A DNA stretch of 32,018 bases from an uncultured Clostridium sp. (GTDB lineage Bacteria > Bacillota > Clostridia > Peptostreptococcales > Peptostreptococcaceae): contig UQCY01000010.1 of the NCBI GenBank assembly GCA_900539645.1, forward strand, positions 1 through 32,018, given 5' to 3'. Within the stretch, counting starts at the first letter, position 1. Each line of letters opens with the position of its first letter. Under the pieces are notes generated by a model. That model saw only the letters and a list, made by a program, of their open reading frames with translations, ran no database searches and was not told the DNA's origin. A program made the translations under genes and the position numbers. This document shows positions 25,811 to 31,847 of the stretch, in pieces.

Positions 25811-25857
25811 CTGTTATTTAATTGTTTTAAATTGTAGCAACAACAACAGCAACACAT
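25759..25857 (-). CDS. Poly-cysteine leader peptide (upstream ORF of cysK), 32 aa
   Basis: Short ORF in the cysK leader encoding MCCCCCCYNLKQLNN then SIFYGGTLTFSKNGVTL, stop TAG. Codons 2-7 are TGT TGC TGT TGT TGT TGC. AAAGGA at 25874-25869 is spaced from ATG 25857 like the AGGAGG sites of fba and cysK once the core is aligned. It lies about 60 nt after the predicted start of a TTGACA/TATTAT promoter on the same strand and upstream of a terminator hairpin and cysK. Runs of the regulated amino acid are the hallmark of attenuation leader peptides, and poly-Cys upstream ORFs are known before sulfur genes in Actinobacteria. The peptide is therefore probably a sensor of charged tRNA-Cys rather than a working protein. 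ATGs at 25868 and 25862 are in another frame that gives only an 11-13-residue peptide. Confidence 0.8.
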   Translation of the reverse strand: MCCCCCCYNLKQLNNSIFYGGTLTFSKNGVTL

Positions 25858-25925
25858 AGCATGACCATTCCTTTCTTTTCTAAAATTTATCTATTTAAGA
25901 TATGTGTTATCCTTACTTTAATTTG

Positions 25926-25954
25926 ATAATATACCCAAATTAAAAATATGTCAA
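25926..25954 (-). promoter_or_regulatory. Promoter of the cysK leader
   Basis: On the minus strand TTGACA (25954-25949) and TATTAT (25931-25926) are separated by 17 nt. Predicted start is near 25919, giving a leader of about 520 nt before cysK. It lies directly after the fba terminator, which makes cysK-cysE an independent unit. Confidence 0.8.
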
Positions 25955-25960
25955 GATTAT

Positions 25961-25994
25961 AAAAAAAAGAAAGTGTAGCAAAAGCCACACTTTC
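25961..25994 (-). terminator. Terminator after fba (minus strand)
   Basis: On the minus strand 25994-25984 (GAAAGTGTGGC) pairs with 25979-25969 (GCTACACTTTC) around a 4-nt loop, then runs into eight T's. Confidence 0.92.
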
Positions 25995-26025
25995 AAATAA
26001 ATTTCAAATTGAAATCAAAATACAA

Positions 26026-26952
26026 TTAGTTTATAGAGTTTTCTGATCCTAGAACGTTATCTATTTTGCTTTCTACAACAGCCTGTATAGCGTCTTTACC
26101 AGCACCTAAGTATTTTCTTGGGTCGAACTGAGATGGGTTTTCAGCTAAGTATTTTCTTATAGCTGCAGTCATAGCTAATCTTAAGTCAGTATCCATGTTT
26201 ATTTTGCAAACTGCCATTGAAGATGCTTTTCTTAACATGTCAACTGGAACACCTTTAGCACCAGCTATATTTCCACCGAATTCATTACAAGTAGCAACTG
26301 ATTCCTGATCAACTGCAGAAGCACCGTGAAGTACTATTGGGAATCCTGGTAATCTGTTCTGTATTTCTTCTAATATGTCGAATTTTAATTCAGCTTCACC
26401 TTTGAATTTGAAAGCACCGTGAGAAGTACCTATAGCTATAGCTAATGAGTCAACTCCTGTTCTTTCAACGAATTCAACTGCTTCGTCTGGGTCAGTGTAT
26501 TTGTGTACATTTGAGCTAACTTCATCTTCAACACCTGCTAATACACCTAATTCAGCTTCAACAACAACTCCTCTTTCGTGAGCGTAGTCAACAACTTCTT
26601 TAGTAACTCTTACGTTTTCTTCGAAATCGAAGTGAGATCCATCTATCATAACTGAAGTGAATCCAGCATCTATACAAGATTTAACTGTTTCGAAGTTTGG
26701 ACCGTGGTCTAAGTGAAGAGCAACGTCTACACCTATTTCATCAGATGCAGCTTTTACCATTTCAACTAATGTATGAGGTCCAGCATACTGTATAGCTGAT
26801 TTAGAAGCCTGTATCATAACATATGAGTTTTTAGCTTTTGCTCCTTCTAATACACCCTGTAACTGTTCTAAGTCACTTATGTTGAATGCACCTATAGCAT
26901 ATCCACCTTCGTAAGCTTTTTTAAACATTTCTTTAGTAGTAATTAAAGCCAT
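26026..26952 (-). CDS. fba: Class II fructose-1,6-bisphosphate aldolase
   Basis: 308-aa Zn-dependent aldolase of glycolysis and gluconeogenesis. The start is ATG 26952 with AGGAGG 9 nt upstream; a longer in-frame start at 27090 has no such site and adds an unrelated hydrophobic stretch, so it is rejected. Class II features: HLDHG at 80-84 (catalytic Asp82, Zn ligand His83), ELGVLAGVED, GTSHGAFKF and LHGASAVD. Gln, Phe and Asn codons are strongly biased (CAG, TTC, AAC), as expected for a highly expressed gene. A minus-strand TATAAT at 27004-26999 is a likely -10, with a weak -35. It is monocistronic with its own terminator. Confidence 0.96.
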   Translation of the reverse strand: MALITTKEMFKKAYEGGYAIGAFNISDLEQLQGVLEGAKAKNSYVMIQASKSAIQYAGPHTLVEMVKAASDEIGVDVALHLDHGPNFETVKSCIDAGFTSVMIDGSHFDFEENVRVTKEVVDYAHERGVVVEAELGVLAGVEDEVSSNVHKYTDPDEAVEFVERTGVDSLAIAIGTSHGAFKFKGEAELKFDILEEIQNRLPGFPIVLHGASAVDQESVATCNEFGGNIAGAKGVPVDMLRKASSMAVCKINMDTDLRLAMTAAIRKYLAENPSQFDPRKYLGAGKDAIQAVVESKIDNVLGSENSIN

Positions 26953-27156
26953 TTTTAAATTCCTCCTATAAACTTTTAAAAATTTATCCATCAAATATAT
27001 TATACAGAGAAAAACAAAAAAGGTATAGACTAAATTGAAAAACAGTACGTTGCAAACATTTTCTTTTTGAAAAAATGAAATTTGTAACAAAATTGTTTCT
27101 TGAATAAAAAAATAAAATTAAATAATATATTAAATATGAAATAAAAATTAAAATGT

Positions 27157-27193
27157 AAATCCGTTCAATTTATTTAATTGGGCGGATTTTTTT
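27157..27193 (+). terminator. Plus-strand terminator hairpin with no obvious gene before it
   Basis: Arms 27157-27170 and 27176-27189 (AAATCCG...CAATT / AATTG...CGGATTT, two G-U pairs), 5-nt loop, T-run to 27193. No plus-strand gene lies between the divergent fba start and this hairpin. A fair promoter, TTGAAT (27100-27105), 17 nt, TAATAT (27123-27128), lies just upstream, so it may be an attenuator for the RsuA-family gene or end a very short RNA. Confidence 0.65.
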
Positions 27194-27291
27194 CTGTTAA
27201 TTAGAGATAAAAAATGATAATATTAATATATTATGATTTAAGCGAAAAACATACGATGATGTAAATAAAAATTGAAAAAGGAGGAGATAAT

Positions 27292-28017
27292 TTGGCTAAG
27301 AAACAGAGAGTAGACAAGGTATTATCTAACTTAGGCTATGGAAGTAGAGCTGAACTTAAAAAATTCTGCAAACAAGGGCTTGTTTTTGTAAATGGAAAAG
27401 TAGTTTCTAATCCAGGGCTTCAAGTAGATACTGATATAGATGAAATAGTGTTCAACGGAGAGAAGATAAACTACAGAGAGTTTATATACCTTATGATGAA
27501 TAAACCAGATGGATATATTTCTGCGACGTTTGATAAACACGATCCAATAGTGCTTGATTTAATAGACGACGAGTATTTAGTATTTGAACCATTCCCAGTT
27601 GGAAGATTGGACAAAGATACTGAGGGACTTCTTGTACTGACTAATGATGGGCAGCTTGCACATAGAGTACTATCACCTAAAAAACACGTTCCCAAAACAT
27701 ACTATGCAAAAATAGACGGAAAAGTTACTGAGGAAGATATTGAGGCATTTAAAAATGGTGTAACACTAGATGATGGATATGAAACTATGCCTTCAGAGCT
27801 TGTAATATTAAAATCTGATGATATTTCTGAGATAGAACTTACAATACATGAGGGAAAATTCCATCAGGTTAAGAGAATGTTTGAAAGTGTTGGAAAGACA
27901 GTGGTATATCTAAAAAGACTTTCTATGGGAGCTTTAAAACTAGATGAAACACTGAAATTAGGTGAGTATAGAGAGCTTACAGATGAAGAAGTTAAATTAA
28001 TAGAAGTAAGAGAATAA
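27292..28017 (+). CDS. RsuA-family 16S rRNA pseudouridine synthase
   Basis: 241-aa enzyme that isomerises a specific uridine in 16S rRNA (U516 in the E. coli RsuA case). An N-terminal S4 RNA-binding domain (residues 2-60: RVDKVLSNLGYGSRAELKK) is followed by the catalytic domain, with D107 in VGRLDKDTEGLL and later MNKPDGYISA and EGKFHQVKRM. The C-terminal motif and length fit the RsuA/RluB/RluE/F group. The start is TTG 27292, 7 nt after AAGGAGGAG, and the protein then begins (M)AKKQRVDK. rRNA methyltransferase follows after 57 nt, so both are rRNA modification genes on one likely transcript. Confidence 0.92.
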   Translation: MAKKQRVDKVLSNLGYGSRAELKKFCKQGLVFVNGKVVSNPGLQVDTDIDEIVFNGEKINYREFIYLMMNKPDGYISATFDKHDPIVLDLIDDEYLVFEPFPVGRLDKDTEGLLVLTNDGQLAHRVLSPKKHVPKTYYAKIDGKVTEEDIEAFKNGVTLDDGYETMPSELVILKSDDISEIELTIHEGKFHQVKRMFESVGKTVVYLKRLSMGALKLDETLKLGEYRELTDEEVKLIEVRE

Positions 28018-28074
28018 GTTGTTTAGAAAATTTGATAAATTATTAAAAATATAATCGAATAATAGGAGGTAAAC

Positions 28075-29451
28075 GTGAAAAAGAGAGATATAATCGAGTT
28101 TGAAATCGGTAAAATGGAATTTGGCGGTGTGAGTATAAGCCAGTACGGAGATAGAAGAATAAAGATGAAAGGCGGAATAAAAGGCCAGAAAGTGAAAGCT
28201 GCTGTTAAAAGAACTGGAAGAGGTAAGGCAGATGTTAAAATGGTAGAGCTTTTAGAAAGATCTCACATAGAAACTGCGGAAGTTTGTCCTCACTTTGAAG
28301 GTTGTGGTGGATGTACTATGCTTTCTGTTGACTACGCAAAACAGCTTGAAATAAAAGAAGAACAGGTACTTGAACTATTTGAAGATGCTGGAATAAGAGG
28401 GTTTGAGTTTTTAGGTGTTCAGGGAAGTCCTGACAATGTTGGATACAGAAATAAAATGGAATACACTTTTGGTGATGAGGTAAAAGGTGGACCACTTACA
28501 CTAGGACTTCACAAAAAAGGTAGACATATAGATATACAGACAGTTGACGGATGTATGTTAGTTGATTCTGATTTCAACACAATATTAAAAGAGTCTTTAG
28601 CATTCTTCCAGGATGCAGAGTTACCATACTACAGAGTTGTAAACCACGAGGGATATTTAAGAAACCTTGTAGTTAGAAAAGGTATACACACAGATGAAAT
28701 AATGGTAAATATAGTAACATCATCTCAGTGCGAGTTTGATATGAGCAAATTTGCCGATATGATAAACGGATTAGAATTAAAAGGAAATGTAGTGAGCATA
28801 CTTCACACTATAAATGACGGACTTGCAGATGCAGTTCAGTGTGATGAGATGAGAATATTATACGGTGTAGATTATCTACACGAAGAGATATTAGGACTTA
28901 AATTTAAAATATCTCCATTCTCATTCTTCCAGACAAATACAAAAGGTGCAGAGCAGCTTTATACTATAGCTAGAGATTTTATTGGAGATCATTCTAACAA
29001 GGTTGTTTTCGACTTATACAGTGGAACAGGCTCAATAGGTCAGTTAATGGCAGAAAAAGCTAAGAAAGTATATGGTATAGAGATAATAGAAGAGGCTGTT
29101 GTTGCAGCTAATGAAAATGCTAAGTTAAATGGTTTAGACAACTGCGAATTTATTGCTGGGGATGTTAAGGATACTGTTAAGAGCTTAGATGTTAAGCCAG
29201 ATTTAATAATAGTTGACCCTCCAAGACCAGGTATACACAAGCAGGCGATAAAGGATATATGCGATTTCGGAGCTAAGGAGATAGTGTATATTTCTTGTAA
29301 TCCAAAGACTTTAGTTGATGATTTGAAAGATTTTATAGGTTATGGGTATATGCCAGAGAAAGTTAAGTGCATGGACATGTTCCCTAATACGCCACACTGT
29401 GAAAGTGTTGTAAAATTATACAAGATAATGAATATGGCATGTCAGTGCTAA
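28075..29451 (+). CDS. rlmD: 23S rRNA (uracil-C5)-methyltransferase, RlmD/RlmCD type
   Basis: 458-aa TrmA/RumA-family SAM-dependent enzyme that methylates uracil C5 in 23S rRNA (U1939 type; the Firmicute RlmCD also acts at U747). An N-terminal TRAM domain (about 1-60) is followed by Fe-S cluster cysteines C71, C77 and C80 (CPHFEGCGGC), with a fourth in VDGCMLVD. The methyltransferase core has VVFDLYSGTGSIG (SAM), VDPPRPG and the catalytic Cys in YISCNPKTL. The start is GTG 28075, preceded by AGGAGG. Length is usual. Between the two rRNA genes there is no hairpin. The first copy of the dispersed hairpin repeat lies about 70 nt after its stop. Confidence 0.94.
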   Translation: MKKRDIIEFEIGKMEFGGVSISQYGDRRIKMKGGIKGQKVKAAVKRTGRGKADVKMVELLERSHIETAEVCPHFEGCGGCTMLSVDYAKQLEIKEEQVLELFEDAGIRGFEFLGVQGSPDNVGYRNKMEYTFGDEVKGGPLTLGLHKKGRHIDIQTVDGCMLVDSDFNTILKESLAFFQDAELPYYRVVNHEGYLRNLVVRKGIHTDEIMVNIVTSSQCEFDMSKFADMINGLELKGNVVSILHTINDGLADAVQCDEMRILYGVDYLHEEILGLKFKISPFSFFQTNTKGAEQLYTIARDFIGDHSNKVVFDLYSGTGSIGQLMAEKAKKVYGIEIIEEAVVAANENAKLNGLDNCEFIAGDVKDTVKSLDVKPDLIIVDPPRPGIHKQAIKDICDFGAKEIVYISCNPKTLVDDLKDFIGYGYMPEKVKCMDMFPNTPHCESVVKLYKIMNMACQC

Positions 29452-29519
29452 GGTAATTTATAGGTTAATATCCTTCAATCCACCAAGTTAGATATTATTC
29501 CTATAAAATAGAGGATACA

Positions 29520-29559
29520 ATTTAGGTACTCGTTGTTATGACGGGTACCTTTTTTATTG
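29520..29559 (+). repeat. Hairpin-terminator repeat, copy 1
   Basis: A terminator: GGTACTCGTT (29525-29534) pairs with GACGGGTACC (29540-29549) with G-U pairs, then TTTTTT. The 40-nt unit is nearly identical to 31809-31847 (one substitution and one 1-nt gap) and related to 30594-30626. It sits about 70 nt after rlmD. Confidence 0.88.
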
Positions 29560-29571
29560 TAGAAACAAAAA

Positions 29572-29624
29572 TACCAAGTTTTATTGTTAAAAATATTGAC
29601 AATAAAACTTGGTAATGTTATATT
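29572..29624 (+). promoter_or_regulatory. Promoter of the DUF6442/XRE pair covered by a 16-bp inverted repeat
   Basis: TACCAAGTTTTATTGT (29572-29587) and its exact inverse ACAATAAAACTTGGTA (29599-29614) flank an 11-nt centre. The right arm overlaps the -35 TTGACA (29596-29601) and spacer of a promoter with TATATT at 29619-29624 (17-nt spacer). Such a dyad over a promoter in front of an XRE regulator is the usual layout for an autorepressor operator. A small hairpin CTTGTC/GACAAG (29641-29657) lies in the leader. Confidence 0.78.
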
Positions 29625-29680
29625 ATAAATACAAAGAAAACTTGTCAAAAAGACAAGGTAGCTTGGAAAGGAGAAATGTT

Positions 29681-30001
29681 ATGAGCAGAGATGAAATTTT
29701 AAGAAAAAGTCGTGAACAAATGGAAGATGAAGGTGTTATCTATGTAGAAAATACTGGAAGAAGATATGGGTTTATTGGATTAAGTATAACACTTGCAGCA
29801 TATATGATTTTAGTACTATTTAATGGTGGAAACTATTGTATACCAATGAGCTTTTGGTGCGCTTTTACAGGATCAGAATGTATTGGAAGATATAAGAGTA
29901 ACTCACAAAAGAGTGAGCTTTTGGGTGGTATTATATTATGCCTATCTGCAATTACATTCTTTTTAAGTTACGTATTGAGAGATTTATTGAAGGTAATATA
30001 A
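29681..30001 (+). CDS. DUF6442-like three-helix membrane protein, 106 aa
   Basis: Small membrane protein. The soluble N-terminus (MSRDEILRKSREQMEDEG) is typical of DUF6442 proteins, which in Firmicutes are regularly encoded next to a small XRE regulator, as here; the family match is from memory. Hydrophobic segments lie at about residues 31-48 (FIGLSITLAAYMILVLF), 50-65 (weaker, with Cys) and 82-100 (GGIILCLSAITFFLSYVL). The start is ATG 29681, 6 nt after AAAGGAG; an in-frame ATG at 29609 lies inside the promoter and is rejected. The XRE gene starts 3 nt after its stop, so they are co-transcribed. Function unknown; Gln is CAA, unlike the core genes. Confidence 0.75.
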   Translation: MSRDEILRKSREQMEDEGVIYVENTGRRYGFIGLSITLAAYMILVLFNGGNYCIPMSFWCAFTGSECIGRYKSNSQKSELLGGIILCLSAITFFLSYVLRDLLKVI

Positions 30002-30004
30002 GAT

Positions 30005-30238
30005 ATGAAGAAAAATATGAAGAATGATTTAATATTAAAAAATAGATTAAAAGTAGCTCGTGCAGAAAAAAGTCTTTCACAAAGTGAACTTGCTGAAATG
30101 ATAGGTGTATCAAGAAATACGATTAGTTCTATTGAAACAGGACAGTTTAATCCAACAGCCAAATTAGCATTGATTCTATGTATTGCATTAGATAAAAAGT
30201 TTGAAGAATTATTCTATTTTGAAGAACAATTTGAATAA
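30005..30238 (+). CDS. Small XRE-family transcriptional regulator
   Basis: 77-aa DNA-binding protein that is almost entirely one HTH_3/Cro-CI domain: NRLKVARAEKSLSQSELAEMIGVSRNTISSIE (in two parts) then GQFNPTAKLALILCIALDKKFEELF, the YgzD-like layout. It probably represses its own operon by binding the 16-bp dyad at 29572-29614. ATG 30005 lies 3 nt after the DUF6442 stop with only a weak AAGG site about 10 nt upstream; an in-frame ATG at 30017 is an alternative. A terminator follows 20 nt after the stop. Confidence 0.9.
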   Translation: MKKNMKNDLILKNRLKVARAEKSLSQSELAEMIGVSRNTISSIETGQFNPTAKLALILCIALDKKFEELFYFEEQFE

Positions 30239-30257
30239 AAATAATATTTACTTTTAT

Positions 30258-30289
30258 TAAGTAGCTAGTCTTATGGTTAGCTACTTTTT
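30258..30289 (+). terminator. Terminator after the XRE gene
   Basis: Stem 30259-30267 with 30278-30286 (AAGTAGCTA / TAGCTACTT), 10-nt loop, T-run to 30289. Confidence 0.9.
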
Positions 30290-30405
30290 ATGTACATAAT
30301 AATTAAAATTAATATAATCAGAAAATTTAAATAATATATAGATTATAAAAAATCAAAGTGATATAATAATGACAAATAATAAACTGATAATGAGGGGGAA
30401 ATCTT

Positions 30406-30588
30406 ATGTTTAGTGAAATAAATAAAAAATGGTATACAACTGTAATCGTTGAAAGTACAGAAGGACTAGAAGACCTTGCTAAAAAAATTGAAGAGGCTTC
30501 TGAAGAAATGTTGAAAAAACATGCTTTCAAGTTAGTTACTTTTTCAATGGTTGGGACAGATAAAGCTATATTAGTATTTAAAAGATAG
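30406..30588 (+). CDS. Small protein, 60 aa, possibly DUF4177-like
   Basis: 60-aa soluble protein (MFSEINKKWYTTVIVES ... AILVFKR). The pattern beta strand, helix rich in Glu/Lys (LEDLAKKIEEASEEMLKKH), then FKLVTFSMVGTDKAILVFKR (two strands ending in FKR) recalls DUF4177-type small proteins, but the match is loose and the function unknown. A GAGGGGG ribosome site precedes ATG 30406. TATAAT at 30362-30367 is a possible -10. It is followed 5 nt later by the second copy of the hairpin repeat, its likely terminator. Confidence 0.65.
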   Translation: MFSEINKKWYTTVIVESTEGLEDLAKKIEEASEEMLKKHAFKLVTFSMVGTDKAILVFKR

Positions 30589-30593
30589 TATAT

Positions 30594-30626
30594 AGTTACT
30601 TGTTGTTATAACGAGTACCTTTTTAG
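30594..30626 (+). repeat. Hairpin-terminator repeat, copy 2 (diverged)
   Basis: Same unit as at 29520 with several substitutions. TACTTGTT (30597-30604) pairs with AACGAGTA (30610-30617), then CCTTTTT. Several changes keep the stem paired (a G-U in copy 1 becomes A-U here), so the fold appears selected or the copies descend from one structured element. Confidence 0.75.
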
Positions 30627-30659
30627 CATAAGTTTATTGAAAAAAAGAGGTACAAAGAT

Positions 30660-30884
30660 ATGAGTGATGAATTACTAGATAATTTAGATAAGCTGCATAC
30701 AACTGAGCTTGGAGTTATGAGAATAAAAAGAAACTTATCTTTAGATATAAAGGATGTTATTGAGTGGTGTAAAGAAAAAATTAGCCTTTCAAATGCTCAA
30801 ATTATAAGAAAAGGAAAAAATTGGTATGTAACTATTGATAATTGTATTATTACGGTAAATGCTAATAGTTATATAATTATATAA
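30660..30884 (+). CDS. DUF3781-domain protein, 74 aa
   Basis: 74-aa soluble protein recognised as the DUF3781 family (PF12636) by NLDKLHTTELGVMRIKRNL, DVIEWCKEKI and RKGKNWYVTIDNCIITVNANSY. Function unknown. Relatives I recall extend a few residues past this point (an ITAHK-like end), so this copy looks slightly shortened by an early stop after SYIII. An AGAGG site lies about 10 nt before ATG 30660. It lies between repeat copies 2 and 3 with the broken DUF1697 gene. DUF3781 proteins are often scattered in accessory regions of Firmicute genomes. Confidence 0.85.
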   Translation: MSDELLDNLDKLHTTELGVMRIKRNLSLDIKDVIEWCKEKISLSNAQIIRKGKNWYVTIDNCIITVNANSYIII

Positions 30885-30949
30885 TTATTACTACTCATAA
30901 TATAAAATAATAGAAAGAATATAAATTTATATAAAAAGGTAGTGATATT

Positions 30950-31488
30950 ATGAAAAAGTATATTGCATTTCTTAGAGGGATAAATATTAGTGGAAAAAAT
31001 AAAATTTCAATGGAGGAATTAAAAAAGACTTTTGAAGAATTTGGTTTTAAAGATGTTAAAACATATTTAAATAGTGGTAATGTGATTTTTTAAGTGATGA
31101 AAAAGATATAAATGAATTAACAATTGATCTCGAAAAGATGATAAAAAGGTGTTTTGGATTTGATATACCTATATTTTGTATATCTCAAGAAGAACTTACA
31201 GATATTTTACAAAATACACCTGCTTGGTGGGGCAATGAAAACAAAGAAATTTATAATAATTTGATTTTTATAATGCAACCAGCTACATTTTCTGATGTTT
31301 TTAATGAAATTGGAGAACCAAAGAAAAATCTAGAAAATATAAAAAGTTATAAAAATGTAATCTTTTGGTCTTTTATAAAAAAAGACTATAGAAAGACAAA
31401 TTGGTGGTCAAAAACAGCAAGTAGTTATATTAGTAGAAAATTAACTATAAGAACAGCAAATACTGTTAAGAAAGTATCTAAAATGTAA
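30950..31488 (+). pseudogene. Frameshifted DUF1697-family protein gene
   Basis: The 5' part (30950-31093) encodes MKKYIAFLRGINISGKNK ... YLNSGNVIF and then hits TAA in a run of six T's (31086-31091). One extra T would continue the frame as VIFLSDEKDINELTIDLEK and on through the 3' part (from 31093) to the stop at 31488, giving about 179 aa, the normal DUF1697 length. Family features: N-terminal LRGINVGG-like LRGINISGKNK and TYLNSGNV; C-terminal RTANTVKKV. DUF1697 function is unknown. The defect is a single homopolymer indel, so it could be a true recent pseudogene, a phase-variable tract or a sequencing error. An AAAAAGG site lies upstream of ATG 30950. Confidence 0.85.
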
Positions 31489-31808
31489 TTGCTTTAAACA
31501 AACTAGATAATAAATATTTATTTTTTAGAAAAAGTAAAAGCTAATATAAGCGGATGGCGTCTCCAATAGTCGCTAGCTAGTAGTTATATATCTTGCCTTT
31601 TAGTTTGTAAAATGAGAGAATGATTTAAGATTTTATTTTTCTAAGAAAAAGAAAAATCACTCTTACGGAAATAAGAGTGATGATTCCAATAAATAATTTG
31701 TTTTTATTCTAAATGGAAGCCACACTCAGACCAATTAAGCTGTGACTTCCTTTTTTAATTATATCTTCAACTTAATTATATCATTGTAGAGATTTAAAGT
31801 CTATTAAT
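31489..31808. other. Intergenic region with three potential hairpins
   Basis: No gene is supported here. The region 31498-31608 can fold as a long interrupted hairpin: ACAAACTA/TAGTTTGT outside, AAAAG/CTTTT, TATAA/TTATA, and AGCG/CGCT inside. Its centre (31549-31580) is richer in G and C than its surroundings. ATCACTCTTA/TAAGAGTGAT (31656-31681) is a perfect 10-bp stem flanked by A-rich sequence on the left, thus a possible minus-strand terminator. A plus-strand terminator follows at 31715-31756. Confidence 0.5.
31715..31756 (+). terminator. Plus-strand terminator in the 3' intergenic region
   Basis: GGAAGCCACA (31715-31724) pairs with TGTGACTTCC (31741-31750) with one mismatch, then six T's. 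No intact plus-strand gene lies between the DUF1697 remnant and this site, so it may end that transcript or a small RNA. Confidence 0.65.
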
Positions 31809-31847
31809 ATTTAGGTACTCGTTGTTGTGACGGGTACTTTTTTATTG
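31809..31847 (+). repeat. Hairpin-terminator repeat, copy 3
   Basis: Nearly identical to 29520-29559: one A/G difference in the loop region and one missing C before the T-run. GTACTCGTT (31815-31823) pairs with the GACGGGTAC segment (31829-31837), then six T's. It ends the accessory block seen in this window. Confidence 0.88.

Noticed and set aside
25827..25868. Alternative short ORF in the cysK leader (MLCVAVVVATI, from 25862 or 25868)
   Set aside because: It ends after 11-13 codons, its start is too close to the ribosome site, and the overlapping frame from 25857 gives six Cys codons upstream of a cysteine gene, a far better explanation.
25400..25920. T-box or SAM riboswitch in the cysK leader
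   Set aside because: No GGGTGGNACCGCG T-box sequence and no S-box core was found on the minus strand.
26953..27090. N-terminal extension of fba to 27090
   Set aside because: The canonical aldolase start (MALITTKEM) has AGGAGG at the right distance; the extension crosses the likely promoter.
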